A stretch of 64,000 nucleotides of DNA from Reichenbachiella ulvae (GCF_025833875.1 NZ_JAOYOD010000001.1:2790001-2854000); one strand, 5' to 3'. Shown: positions 17,518 through 26,537, counted from the stretch's first letter. The notes: generated by a model from the letters alone, not told the origin. Made by a program: numbers and translations.

Positions 17518-18471
17518 TTAATGAGCCCATTTATCCTTAAGAAACTTTATGGCAATTGAATTGTTACGATCTTCATCTTTTACTCTATCCCAATTATTGA
17601 TTTTTGCTAGGCTGGACTGCTTGAAATAATCTTGCAACCCAAATGGAACAAAGCAGAAACGACTAATTGGAAAAACATACTTAGGCACTTTGCAATGTGC
17701 ACTCACCCAAACATCGTCTACAAAAAAAACTGCTTCTGGAACATTTGAGTAATCTTTTAATATTTCCAAATTAAAAAATGCAGGCTTGATAAGGAAACCT
17801 GAATAACCCTGTACAATATCAATCGGATAAACCTCTTTAATCCTTGTGCCTGGCACTGGGGTTGGAGGAACTTTAAAAATATTGCTATAAAGAGTAGTTG
17901 ATCGATCAATCAAGTCTTTGGGAACTCTCCAACCAGAAGCTGCTAAAACTACTTCAGGATTACTACTAGAAGCTTCAGAAAAATCGCGAACATAGTTTGA
18001 AGGATAGATATTGTCATCATCCACTACAAGAATATACTGTTCAGAGGAGCAGCTTTCAATAGCCGGGATAAACTTAGAAGCTGATCCGTAATCCTTTTCT
18101 ATTCGAATAACTTTTACATTCTTGAGCTTATGAAGCCATTCAGGGATAACGTATTCTTTATTATTCCTTAATGATCGATAGGGTATGTACAGATTGATCG
18201 ACTTAGGTTTTACAGACTGATTAAGTAAACTTTTTATTGTAAGCTCTATATCATTTATTCTCTCAGGGATAGTAGTCAATGAGATTATTATATCTGAAGT
18301 TATTGAAATGTCATTATGCTCTTTGTCAAGAACAGAGATATCCTTTTTCTTAAGGCAATTCTGATAAAGGATATTTTTAATAAGACGCTTACCAGATAGA
18401 TAGTTATAGGAATGAATTCCAATAAAAATTAATAATACAATAGACGCTGTTAGAAAATAAACTACCATCAA
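17518..18471 (-). CDS. membrane-anchored glycosyltransferase (GT-A type)
   Basis: 317 residues. The N-terminal membrane anchor is VYFLTASIVLLIFIGI. The catalytic part begins ISLTTIPERINDIELTIKSL, followed by QYILVVDDDNIYPSNYV, where DDD is the metal/nucleotide-sugar motif. Later, VQGYSGFLIKP and AVFFVDDVWVSAH fit an acceptor region. The gene starts 4 bases inside the previous gene (ATGA overlap) and is the last of an ABC-exporter/glycosyltransferase operon. Donor and acceptor sugars are unknown. Confidence 0.8.
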   Translation of the reverse strand: MMVVYFLTASIVLLIFIGIHSYNYLSGKRLIKNILYQNCLKKKDISVLDKEHNDISITSDIIISLTTIPERINDIELTIKSLLNQSVKPKSINLYIPYRSLRNNKEYVIPEWLHKLKNVKVIRIEKDYGSASKFIPAIESCSSEQYILVVDDDNIYPSNYVRDFSEASSSNPEVVLAASGWRVPKDLIDRSTTLYSNIFKVPPTPVPGTRIKEVYPIDIVQGYSGFLIKPAFFNLEILKDYSNVPEAVFFVDDVWVSAHCKVPKYVFPISRFCFVPFGLQDYFKQSSLAKINNWDRVKDEDRNNSIAIKFLKDKWAH

Positions 18472-19304
18472 TTTCCTTTTAATTTATTGATCAACATGTC
18501 CAGAAACCTTAACCAAAAGAAATAATAATGCGCAACCTCCCCCACTTTCAAATTAATCCATTTTGGAAATATATTTCGGACGCTAATATAAGGGGTAGGT
18601 AAAGATGCACTTATGTTAACTCGGTCTCGAGTTAGGTTTAATTCTTTAGAACTTTGACTTTCCAATAACAATATGGTTAGTAAAGATTGATCGTCTCTGT
18701 GATTAGATCTATTTGCACCCTCCGGCCGAATACATTCTTTGATTAAAGCAAAACTCTCCCATCTATCAAGCAGCCTCATGATTGCTTCACTCCCACTAAA
18801 AAACCCGAAGGTATTCCCAGCACGATTAGGCTGGTTATAGAATTTTTTAGGAACATTCAAATAATCTAAAGTCTCTTGTACTGTCCAATCTTTCAAAGTA
18901 CCTGACCCACTAATAGGGGCATAACTGTATGTGGATTCTATTTCTGACCAGATTGGATTAAGGTTTTTCAAAATACAATTAGCACTATCCATCCATAAAA
19001 AACTAGCCTTTATCTCCTTCGCTACTGTATGAATGATGATAGGTTTCCATGAATAGGTATTGAATTGAGGGCGCACAAATTCCGGGTACTCTTCGAATTT
19101 AAACTTGCGATATTCTACATACTCAAATAATGCTATCTCTTTATTTTGAATAATTTCAGCTTCACTTTCACTCAGACCTAAATCATATAATATTACACGA
19201 CTATTTTGATACTCTTTCAATTTGTTAAAAGAATGCATCAGTTGGCAAAAATTCTTGTAGTATCGACTATTTGCCGCTGAGACGATGTAGTTGTTATTGG
19301 GCAT
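18468..19304 (-). CDS. glycosyltransferase-like protein (DUF1647/GT8-like)
   Basis: 278 residues from ATG at 19304; the frame is open to 19322 but MPNNNYIVSAANSRYYKNF is the natural start. The sequence NFCQLMHSFNKL, RVILYDLGLSESEAEII, FNTYSWKPIIIHTVAKE and ASFLWMDSANCILKNL has the pattern of GT-A enzymes related to DUF1647 and GT8, where MDSANC stands in the DxD position. Close to the C-terminus it is hydrophobic (HYYFFWLRFLDMLI), suggesting membrane contact. Its start overlaps the ABC transporter stop, and its stop overlaps the next glycosyltransferase. Confidence 0.7.
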   Translation of the reverse strand: MPNNNYIVSAANSRYYKNFCQLMHSFNKLKEYQNSRVILYDLGLSESEAEIIQNKEIALFEYVEYRKFKFEEYPEFVRPQFNTYSWKPIIIHTVAKEIKASFLWMDSANCILKNLNPIWSEIESTYSYAPISGSGTLKDWTVQETLDYLNVPKKFYNQPNRAGNTFGFFSGSEAIMRLLDRWESFALIKECIRPEGANRSNHRDDQSLLTILLLESQSSKELNLTRDRVNISASLPTPYISVRNIFPKWINLKVGEVAHYYFFWLRFLDMLINKLKGN

Positions 19305-20913
19305 ATTGTGCGATCTTTCCATTTACCAATTTTATGATGCGATCGGCAACATCGAAATAACGATCATCATGAGTAATGACAATAACTGTTTTGCCATTTT
19401 CCTTGAGATAGTTCAATATCTTATAATAAAACACCTCTTTAAAATGTGGGTCTTGATTGGCAGCCCATTCGTCAAACAAATAAACCTCCTTATCTTCCAA
19501 AATGGAGACTATTAGTGAAAGTCGTTTTTTCTGACCATCAGAAAGCCTTTTGGAACTGAATTTCCCATTTTCAATTCTTACTTTTTTACTCAACTCAAGC
19601 ATATCAATAAGCTCCTCACTTTTTTGCTGAAGCTGTTGTTCTTTTATATGCAATAGTTGATCAAACACATATGAATCTGTGAATACAGCAGAAAATCTTG
19701 ACCGATAGTAACTTAGATGTTTGGACTCTACCTTATTCCCTTTGTATGAAATGGAACCATTTTGAGGATTGTATAGACCGAGTATCATCTTGGCAAGAGT
19801 TGTTTTTCCGCTACCATTACCTCCAACAAGAAAAATCAAATCCCCCTTATTAATATTTAGGTTAATGGGGCCTAAAGTGAAAGGTGCATCTTCTTCAGAA
19901 TGATAGTATGATCTTTCAACCGCATTCAAAGAAATCACAGGTGAATTAGACTCCCAGTTTTCTGAGTTAATCTCTAAACTTTCCGACTTCACCTCGTCGA
20001 TTGTGATACCAACGTTTTCTATATGCTCTAGAGATGCTTCAATTCGTTTGATACTGCTCAAAAAACCCGCAGCTGTAGATAGTGGCGCAAGGGTGAATAG
20101 CACCAAGGTGATATAGTCTCCGAAGAAAGGTAAGGAAACGAATTGATAGTGATTAATCAAGAAAATCAAAATCCCCATACCTAATAAAAGGATCATGTCT
20201 GTGGATCGGTTAGTGATAGCCGAAACCACATTTTCCTTCAGATAGTATTTATTCTGAAGTGTGCTTACTGGTTCTATTTGATCGTTTAAATATGACTCAC
20301 TAAAATCTCTATTAAGGGTTAACTCTTTGATACCAAAAACCAAACCTTCAAACTTGATGAAGAGATCATTCAAATAATCCCGAGAAGTATAGGCATACTT
20401 TCGTACAAATGGCAAACTAAATCTGGTAAAAAGATAGACTAATACAAATAAGATAAGAGTAGCTCCTGATAAAATGGGCGAGTACCATATCATGTAAGCT
20501 AGTATCCCGATAACTGTGGCTAGTCCTGTAGTAACCCCCGGTAGTCGGTCCATTGAATAAGCAATCGTTTTAATGTCCTCTGTTAGAATTGGAAGTAGTT
20601 TTGATTGATGGTGCTCAATTGATTCGAAGGTAGAGCTTAATATTTTGGAGGATAGATTCATCCGTAGTTGCTGGATGATTTTCTCTGTCAACCTAGCCAC
20701 TGTATATGACGCAACAAGAGAAAGAAACCCGTATAATAACCAGTAACTTAAGAAAGCTATAACAAATGATTGAACATCTAAAGTATCATCCTTTACAGCT
20801 TCATGAATACTCTTAATGACCATGGTTGAGCTAAGGCCTGTGAGGATACTCGCAATTGCAGCGATAAGGAAAAGTGACTTAGAAGATTTGACTAAAAGTA
20901 AAATTACTTTCAT
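19294..20913 (-). CDS. SyrD/PvdE-like ABC exporter (permease-ATPase)
   Basis: 539 residues: six-helix membrane domain, then ATPase. ATPase motifs: Walker A VGGNGSGKTTL, signature region SSKRLSDGQKKRLSL, Walker B EVYLFDEWAANQDP, switch His VIVITHDDRYFD. The membrane half matches the cyclic-peptide/siderophore exporter branch (HQSKLLPILTEDIKTIAYSM; GLVFGIKELTLNRDF) more than MsbA. No peptide synthetase is present here, so cargo may be a glycolipid, a modified sugar or an unlinked peptide. The downstream glycosyltransferases are translationally coupled to it, which points to a glycoconjugate job. Confidence 0.85.
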   Translation of the reverse strand: MKVILLLVKSSKSLFLIAAIASILTGLSSTMVIKSIHEAVKDDTLDVQSFVIAFLSYWLLYGFLSLVASYTVARLTEKIIQQLRMNLSSKILSSTFESIEHHQSKLLPILTEDIKTIAYSMDRLPGVTTGLATVIGILAYMIWYSPILSGATLILFVLVYLFTRFSLPFVRKYAYTSRDYLNDLFIKFEGLVFGIKELTLNRDFSESYLNDQIEPVSTLQNKYYLKENVVSAITNRSTDMILLLGMGILIFLINHYQFVSLPFFGDYITLVLFTLAPLSTAAGFLSSIKRIEASLEHIENVGITIDEVKSESLEINSENWESNSPVISLNAVERSYYHSEEDAPFTLGPINLNINKGDLIFLVGGNGSGKTTLAKMILGLYNPQNGSISYKGNKVESKHLSYYRSRFSAVFTDSYVFDQLLHIKEQQLQQKSEELIDMLELSKKVRIENGKFSSKRLSDGQKKRLSLIVSILEDKEVYLFDEWAANQDPHFKEVFYYKILNYLKENGKTVIVITHDDRYFDVADRIIKLVNGKIAQYAQ

Positions 20914-21024
20914 TATGAGAAGACTCTAATTGTTTTATGTAGCCCAAAACTAGAAAGCTCTGAGCTAACTAGGGCCATTTGTTTGTACCTAGTTGTTGAT
21001 TATGTCAAATTTTAAGGCATTACA

Positions 21025-21924
21025 TTACTTTTCGAATTGACTCTTATTGGGATAATTTCTTTTCAAAAAACCCTGAACCAGTTTGACTACCTCCTGGTTT
21101 GGACTGTCACGCTGGTCATCATTCAGACAATAGAACTTCGGTTTTTTGGTTTCCAATTTATTAATAGCCATTTGTTGTTTTGCAAGATTGTTGGTGATTT
21201 TATGAAAAGTATTAATTTTCAGCAATTCAAAAAAAGAGACCGGATTACTCAGTGTTCTATGCTGCGAAAGCATATAGTAGCGATATAATTTATAAGTCAT
21301 AAGATCTTCCGGCTGTCGAAACTTGTTGGTTCGAGTCAGAAGCAGCTTTTCGGGAAATAATGCAGTCATTTCTTCCCAAAACTCCTTTTTGATGAAAAGA
21401 GGGGTATGTTCGATGATGCCGAGACCAACTATGTCGTTTTTACCATCAAAAATTCTCCAACTCAGGTTTTCTCCAAAAAGTGTATTAAATATCCGATATT
21501 TTCCACCAGGCATAAAATCTTCCAAACTGGTCTTACTTCCAAACAAAAAGTCATCGTTGATGTACAAAAAATGCTCGGCTAAGCCTGGTATTTTATGAAG
21601 GAAGCTTTCTATACAATTGGGGTTAAAAGTAGGAAGAAAATCTTTATCTATGATTTCATCGTGATGAACGATCTTTATTTTGGGATGAGATAGTTCTAGC
21701 CAATCGGGCACTTGCGGTCTTGCAGTTACGATAAAAATGTTTTGATACCAGTCAAGGTATTTTTCTACAGATCTCAAACTATGCTTGAGCATCTGGTAAG
21801 TATCACGATATCTTTCTGGATTTACATCTCCCGGATCATCAGCATAGCTTGTCCATTTGTTGATATGTTCAGTATCTGCCCCATCAACCCATGTATATAC
21901 CAAATCTACCTTTATCTTCGCCAT
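21025..21924 (-). CDS. Stealth family sugar-phosphate transferase
   Basis: 299 residues. Stealth CR1 is at the N-terminus (KIKVDLVYTWVDGADTEH). CR2 follows (YQMLKHSLRSVEKYLDWYQ, IFIVTARPQVPDWLEL, then HFLYINDDFLFGS). Later, FRQPEDLMTYKLYRYY and FYCLNDDQRDSPNQEV fit CR3/CR4. Stealth proteins transfer hexose-1-phosphate from nucleotide sugars to make phosphodiester-linked capsule or glycan. The gene is 22 bases from the divergent licD-like gene. It indicates that the local glycan contains sugar-phosphate links besides the phosphonate groups. Confidence 0.88.
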   Translation of the reverse strand: MAKIKVDLVYTWVDGADTEHINKWTSYADDPGDVNPERYRDTYQMLKHSLRSVEKYLDWYQNIFIVTARPQVPDWLELSHPKIKIVHHDEIIDKDFLPTFNPNCIESFLHKIPGLAEHFLYINDDFLFGSKTSLEDFMPGGKYRIFNTLFGENLSWRIFDGKNDIVGLGIIEHTPLFIKKEFWEEMTALFPEKLLLTRTNKFRQPEDLMTYKLYRYYMLSQHRTLSNPVSFFELLKINTFHKITNNLAKQQMAINKLETKKPKFYCLNDDQRDSPNQEVVKLVQGFLKRNYPNKSQFEK

Positions 21925-21946
21925 TTAGAAATTTTAATGCGATAAT

Positions 21947-22543
21947 ATGAACCTTTTGCGTGTTAGCCAATATATACAGCGTTTTATACATGTCTACGTT
22001 TACAGGATACTTGGAACTCATCAAGAAAAAAAAATCGAGGTACTAACTGAGCTTTACGGTTATAGTGTAGATTTTTTGAATGAAGTGGGGGAAGATTACT
22101 GGGTAGATTTCGGAACGTTATTAGGTTATTACCGTGAAAATGGTATCATTCCACATGATATTGATGCAGATTTTAGTATGCATGAAAAATCTTACACGAA
22201 GGTTCTGAAAAGCAAAAAATTATTATCAAAGAAGGTCAAATTCTATGACACTTCGCATAGGCACCGTGGACCAAAACTCTATTTCAATTATAAAGGATTT
22301 GATGTTGATATTTATTTCTACGAAGATCTCGGCGATGTGGTAAGAAACTATGAAAACACCCAATGGCCCAACGAGCGCAGGGAGATGCCTAAGGAATTGG
22401 TTTATCCATTAAAATGGGAGAGATTCCTGAACAAGAAATGCTTGATTCCTGCCAAACCAAAAGAATACTTAGAGTACATTTATGGTTATTTAGGTACGGA
22501 TTCAAAAAGAAATAAAGAAACAGGTTTCTGGGAAAGAATATGA
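21947..22543 (+). CDS. LicD-like phospho/phosphonotransferase
   Basis: 198 residues. Core LicD/fukutin motif YWVDFGTLLGYYRENGIIPH followed by DIDADF (Asp71 and Asp73), in the nucleotidyltransferase-fold family that moves phosphocholine or similar groups from CDP-linked donors to sugars. Next to AEP genes and a LicC-like cytidylyltransferase, the likely donor here is CMP-AEP, which is inference. A basic/aromatic N-terminus (QYIQRFIHVYVYRIL) may bind the membrane. Its stop overlaps the next ATG by 4 bases, so it is coupled to the dioxygenase. Confidence 0.85.
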   Translation: MNLLRVSQYIQRFIHVYVYRILGTHQEKKIEVLTELYGYSVDFLNEVGEDYWVDFGTLLGYYRENGIIPHDIDADFSMHEKSYTKVLKSKKLLSKKVKFYDTSHRHRGPKLYFNYKGFDVDIYFYEDLGDVVRNYENTQWPNERREMPKELVYPLKWERFLNKKCLIPAKPKEYLEYIYGYLGTDSKRNKETGFWERI

Positions 22544-23334
22544 AATTAAATAATCAACAAAAGGAATTTTGGGACAAGCATTCTTATATCATTTTTAAAG
22601 GATTGTTTGCAAACAGAATTGGTGAAATTTCTACTTGGATTCAGGAGGTTTCCAAATGGCCTGAAGACATGTCCAAATGGCTTAGTTTCTATGAAATGGA
22701 TGATGCAGCCAAGTTAAGTAGAATTGAAAACTTCATTCCTTATCACTCAGACTTGGCTTCTATTATTAATGGCTCAGAGGTCTTGGCCATAGTAGAAGAA
22801 CTTATGGGAGAAAGCCCTGTATTGTATAAGGAAAGAATCAATTTCAAACCTCCTGGGGGTGGTGCACATGCCGCTCATCAGGATGGAGTGGCATATGAAA
22901 GCGGGGATTTGGGAGCCTTTGATCCAAAAGTAGTGCCTTACATTTCCGTACTAATTAGCGTGGATTCTGCAACAAAATCTAATGGGTGTTTTGAAGTGGT
23001 AGAACCATGGGGAATAGACAATATGAACATTCTACCTATGGAAAAACCGTATCCACATGCACCTAATTTTTCTAAAATTGCCCAATCAGTGGAAGATCAA
23101 CTTAACTGGGTCCAACTGGAAACTCAACCCGGCGATGTGATTTTCTTTACAGAAAGGCTACCGCACAGATCCAAAACTAATACAACAAATAAAGCAAGAA
23201 GAATTCTATACGGAGTATACAACCCCTTGAAAGAAGGAGATAAGCGAGCTAAATATTATTCGGATAAGCGTCAGAATATTAATGACTCCAGATATATGGT
23301 AGGCAACCCACATGCACCTAGCAAGCTCATTTAA
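22540..23334 (+). CDS. PhyH-family Fe(II)/2-oxoglutarate dioxygenase
   Basis: 264 residues. The 2-His-1-Asp facial triad is visible: HQD (His113, Asp115) in GGGAHAAHQDGVAYE and distal His209 in ERLPHRSKTN. Arg220/221 in KARRILYGVYNP likely bind 2-oxoglutarate. PhyH enzymes hydroxylate carbons next to polar groups; PhnY of this family hydroxylates 2-aminoethylphosphonate at C1. Given the neighbours, formation of 1-hydroxy-AEP is the leading guess, acting on free, CMP-bound or glycan-bound AEP. No phnZ gene (degradation partner) is present, which favours tailoring over breakdown. The 3' end overlaps the convergent gene by 4 bases. Confidence 0.82.
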   Translation: MKLNNQQKEFWDKHSYIIFKGLFANRIGEISTWIQEVSKWPEDMSKWLSFYEMDDAAKLSRIENFIPYHSDLASIINGSEVLAIVEELMGESPVLYKERINFKPPGGGAHAAHQDGVAYESGDLGAFDPKVVPYISVLISVDSATKSNGCFEVVEPWGIDNMNILPMEKPYPHAPNFSKIAQSVEDQLNWVQLETQPGDVIFFTERLPHRSKTNTTNKARRILYGVYNPLKEGDKRAKYYSDKRQNINDSRYMVGNPHAPSKLI

Positions 23335-24050
23335 AGCCTTGGTAACACATCATAATAGGCACGTTCGAGATGTTCTTCATTGTCAATTTCACACCAAATT
23401 AGATTTTCACAAGTGAGTACGTTGACATGGTAACCTTTGGAGCAAAGGTTAGCAATTGCTAACTCATAATCCATATTTTTCGAATCAGGAGTTGATGAAT
23501 GAAGTGCTAGTAGCTGTTGATAAAGTTTTTGTGATACCTTCCAGATTCCTACAAGTTCCGCATTGATAGTATCAAGTTCTTCCTTCTGTTTGGAGAGTTT
23601 TTTTAATAATCCATCTTGCTCAGAGACGTACACCTCATCATTGGATTGGGTAAAGCCACTACATAGAATAATGTCATTATTCTTAGACATTAAAAGTTCA
23701 GTGATAGCTAACTCTTCGAAAAGAAGATCCGATTCGAGAAGCAAAAAATCTGAATTTATCAATTCTTGACCATAGCAGAGGGTATGAAAGCTTCCAGTAA
23801 TCGCAAAATCAGGGCTAAGAAATGTTTTTAAACCCTCAGCCTCAGCCAGTTTTTCATATTGCTCATGCAGGTGACCTGTACCAATAATTATATTTTCAAT
23901 CCCATTTTTTTTTAATAGACGAATGGATCTTTCGATGAGCTTCTCCTCACCAACTTGCATGAAACCTTTAGGAATATCATGAGTATAGGGACGCAATCTG
24001 GTCCCTTTGCCAGCAGCTAGTATCACCGCAGTATCAATTCTTTTTGACAT
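23331..24050 (-). CDS. LicC/PntC-like cytidylyltransferase (AEP activation)
   Basis: 239 residues, sugar-phosphate nucleotidyltransferase fold. The N-terminal nucleotide loop is AVILAAGKGTRLRPYT, then DIPKGFMQVGEEKLIERSI; FLLLESDLLFEE holds the metal Asp. LicC makes CDP-choline; PntC, its relative in phosphonate clusters, makes CMP-AEP from AEP and CTP. Divergent to the aepXYZ operon across a 70-base gap, it is the best candidate for activating AEP for the LicD-like transferase. The substrate is inferred; a plain sugar-1-phosphate is the alternative. Confidence 0.82.
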   Translation of the reverse strand: MSKRIDTAVILAAGKGTRLRPYTHDIPKGFMQVGEEKLIERSIRLLKKNGIENIIIGTGHLHEQYEKLAEAEGLKTFLSPDFAITGSFHTLCYGQELINSDFLLLESDLLFEELAITELLMSKNNDIILCSGFTQSNDEVYVSEQDGLLKKLSKQKEELDTINAELVGIWKVSQKLYQQLLALHSSTPDSKNMDYELAIANLCSKGYHVNVLTCENLIWCEIDNEEHLERAYYDVLPRL

Positions 24051-24120
24051 TATTTCCCTTGCTTTCCAAATTCACTTTAATTTGCCCGAAATTAGAACGA
24101 ATCTTATTAAAACTAGATAC

Positions 24121-25416
24121 ATGAAGCAAGTATATGTAGGAATGGGCACTGATCTCATCCATCATGGACACATCAATATTATTGAAATAGCGAGAGAATT
24201 GGGTGAAGTTACTGTTGGTTTGTTGTCCGACAAAGCTGTATCTAAATATAGCAGAATGCCTTTCTTGTCTTTTGACGAGCGAAAGAAAATTCTTGAAAAT
24301 CTAAAAGGTGTGAAAGAAGTCATTCCTCAGTACGAGTTGGACTATGAGGAGAACTTAAAAAAATTGAAACCAGATTATGTAGTGCATGGGAGTGACTGGA
24401 AAACAGGCCCTCAGCGTCATGTTAGACAAAAGGTGATTGACATGCTTAAAGAATGGGGAGGCGAATTAATAGAACCAGAATATACCCATGGCATTTCTTC
24501 TACAGGCCTTCGCAAGGCACTCAAAGAAGTAGGGACTACCCCAGACATCCGAAGAAGACTGTTGAAAAGGTTGTTGGAGTCCAAAGACATTGTGCGCGTG
24601 CTTGAAGCCCATAATGGTATTTCTGGATTGATAGTCGAGGACACAAAATTCGAAGCTGAAGGTGAGATTCGAGAGTTTGATGCAATGTGGGTCAGTAGTT
24701 TAACCGACTCTACTGCCAAAGGGAAGCCGGATACGGAGTATGTGGATAGAACATCGAGATTTCAAACAATCAACGATATTCTAGATGTAACTACCAAACC
24801 AATTATTTTGGATGGAGATACAGGAGGGATTCCCGAGCATTTCGAACTGTTGGTTAAAAATCTGGAGCGTCTTGGTGTTTCAGCCATCGTGATTGAAGAT
24901 AAAACAGGGGTTAAGAGAAACTCTCTTTTTGGCACAGAAGTAGAACAGACTTTGGATACCATTGAAGGGTTTTCGGAGAAAATATCGAGAGGCAAGAAAG
25001 CTCAGATGACAGATGACTTCATGATTTTTGCTCGATTAGAAAGCCTAATCGCAGAGTTAGGAATGGAAGATGCACTAAAACGAGCAAAGGCTTACATTGA
25101 AGCAGGCGCAGATGGCATTATGATTCACAGTCGTCACAAAGACGGTAATGAGATTCTAGAATTTATGAAGAAGTATGACAAGTTTGAGGTGAAAGTGCCT
25201 GTCATTTCGGTGCCTTCTTCTTACAATCAATTTACCGAGAATGAATTGCAGGCAGCAGGTTTCAATATCGTTATATATGCCAACCATCTGCTAAGAAGTG
25301 CTTTTCCAGCCATGCAGAAGACTGCTCAATCCATTCTGGAGCATAAAAGATCTAAAGAAGCTGCTGACCAATACTGCATGTCTATCAAAGAAATTTTGAC
25401 CATTTTACCTAATTAA
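24121..25416 (+). CDS. aepX: phosphoenolpyruvate mutase with N-terminal cytidylyltransferase domain
   Basis: 431 residues. The frame opens at 24007, but ATG 24121 starts the conserved fold (MKQVYVGMGTDLIHHGHI). Residues 1-~135 are a TagD/Pcyt2-like cytidylyltransferase: HHGH at 14-17 and ISSTGLR at 125-131. Residues ~150-431 are PEP mutase: DAMW (187-190), DGDTGG (231-236) and the diagnostic EDKTGVKRNS (259-268), which separates the mutase from isocitrate-lyase-like hydrolases. It rearranges PEP to phosphonopyruvate, the committed step to C-P compounds. One base separates it from the decarboxylase gene. The symbol follows the aepXYZ naming used for Bacteroides capsule genes. Confidence 0.93.
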   Translation: MKQVYVGMGTDLIHHGHINIIEIARELGEVTVGLLSDKAVSKYSRMPFLSFDERKKILENLKGVKEVIPQYELDYEENLKKLKPDYVVHGSDWKTGPQRHVRQKVIDMLKEWGGELIEPEYTHGISSTGLRKALKEVGTTPDIRRRLLKRLLESKDIVRVLEAHNGISGLIVEDTKFEAEGEIREFDAMWVSSLTDSTAKGKPDTEYVDRTSRFQTINDILDVTTKPIILDGDTGGIPEHFELLVKNLERLGVSAIVIEDKTGVKRNSLFGTEVEQTLDTIEGFSEKISRGKKAQMTDDFMIFARLESLIAELGMEDALKRAKAYIEAGADGIMIHSRHKDGNEILEFMKKYDKFEVKVPVISVPSSYNQFTENELQAAGFNIVIYANHLLRSAFPAMQKTAQSILEHKRSKEAADQYCMSIKEILTILPN

Positions 25417-25417
25417 T

Positions 25418-26536
25418 ATGCTTGATCCGAAGGTGTTTTTGGACCTGATTAAGTCTCAGGGAATTCACTTTAGTACTGGAGTTCCTGATTCTTTGCTGAA
25501 AGATTTTTGTGCTTGCATTGTTGATTCAGGTTCCGATATCATAGCTGCCAATGAAGGTGGTGCTGTGGCACTTGCCGCGGGCCATCATTTGGCCACTGGA
25601 GAGATCCCTTTTGTATATATGCAAAACTCAGGATTCGGTAATATTATCAATCCATTGACTTCCTTAATTGATCCAGAGGTTTATAGCATTCCAATGCTCA
25701 TCATGGTTGGTTGGCGTGGTGAGCCGGGGGTGAAAGATGAACCCCAGCATATCAAACAAGGAAGAATAAATGAAGCGCTTATTGAAGCACTAGAAGTACG
25801 GCACGATATATTGTCATCGGATATCGAAGAGGCTCAATCTCAAGTAGAGACTGCTGTGAGCTACATGCAGTCAAATCAGGCGCCTTACATTTTACTGGTG
25901 AGAAAAGACACCTTCGCGCCTTATAAAATGCAGAACCTCCCTCAAGTCCCAGACTATGAGATGAACAGAGAGGATGCTGTCAAGGAAATACTGAATAAGC
26001 TCTCTGATCAAGACGTAGTAGTTTCGACTACCGGCAAGACTTCCCGAGAAGTATTTGAAAAAAGAGCTGCAGATCATTTGGGCCATCAAAGAGATTTTTT
26101 GACTGTGGGCTGTATGGGACATGCTTCTCAAATTGCTTTGGGCATTGCTTTAGCCAAGCAAGAACGAAAAGTATTTTGTTTGGATGGTGATGGTGCCTTT
26201 ATCATGCATATGGGATCTGCAGGCATTATTGCAGATCAAAAACCAAAAAATTATTACCATATAGTAATCAATAATGGCGCCCATGATTCCGTAGGTGGCC
26301 AGCCTACGATTGGGTTTAATTTGGATTTAGAAAAGATCGCATCCGGATGTGGCTATCAGTCCTCTTTCAGTGTTAAAACCAAGGCTGAGTTAGCAGGTAT
26401 TTGGAATGAATTCATAGCAGCTAAAGGTCCAGTTTTCCTGGAAATCAAAACAAAAAAAGGTGCTAGAAAAGATCTGGGAAGACCTACTATTAAGCCGATT
26501 GACAACAAGATAGATTTCATGAATAACCTGAAATAA
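25418..26536 (+). CDS. aepY: phosphonopyruvate decarboxylase
   Basis: 372 residues. Thiamine-diphosphate enzyme giving phosphonoacetaldehyde, which pulls the unfavourable mutase reaction forward. N-terminal PYR domain: GVPDSLLKDFC and ANEGGAVALAAGHHLATGE (catalytic Glu). C-terminal PP domain: FCLDGDGAFIMHMGSAGII through HIVINNGAHDSVGGQP, the GDG...NN Mg/ThDP motif. The length matches single-subunit Ppd; sulfopyruvate decarboxylase is a relative, but the operon decides. It is separated by 1 base from genes on both sides. Confidence 0.94.
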   Translation: MLDPKVFLDLIKSQGIHFSTGVPDSLLKDFCACIVDSGSDIIAANEGGAVALAAGHHLATGEIPFVYMQNSGFGNIINPLTSLIDPEVYSIPMLIMVGWRGEPGVKDEPQHIKQGRINEALIEALEVRHDILSSDIEEAQSQVETAVSYMQSNQAPYILLVRKDTFAPYKMQNLPQVPDYEMNREDAVKEILNKLSDQDVVVSTTGKTSREVFEKRAADHLGHQRDFLTVGCMGHASQIALGIALAKQERKVFCLDGDGAFIMHMGSAGIIADQKPKNYYHIVINNGAHDSVGGQPTIGFNLDLEKIASGCGYQSSFSVKTKAELAGIWNEFIAAKGPVFLEIKTKKGARKDLGRPTIKPIDNKIDFMNNLK

Positions 26537-26537
26537 T

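Noticed and set aside
19294..20913. Cyclic lipopeptide biosynthesis cluster suggested by the exporter family
   Set aside because: No peptide synthetase, RiPP precursor or modifying enzyme in the window; neighbours are glycosyltransferases.
21925..21946. Bidirectional promoter in the 22-base gap between the Stealth and LicD genes
   Set aside because: Too short for two promoters and no TAnnTTTG box; promoters must lie inside the flanking genes.
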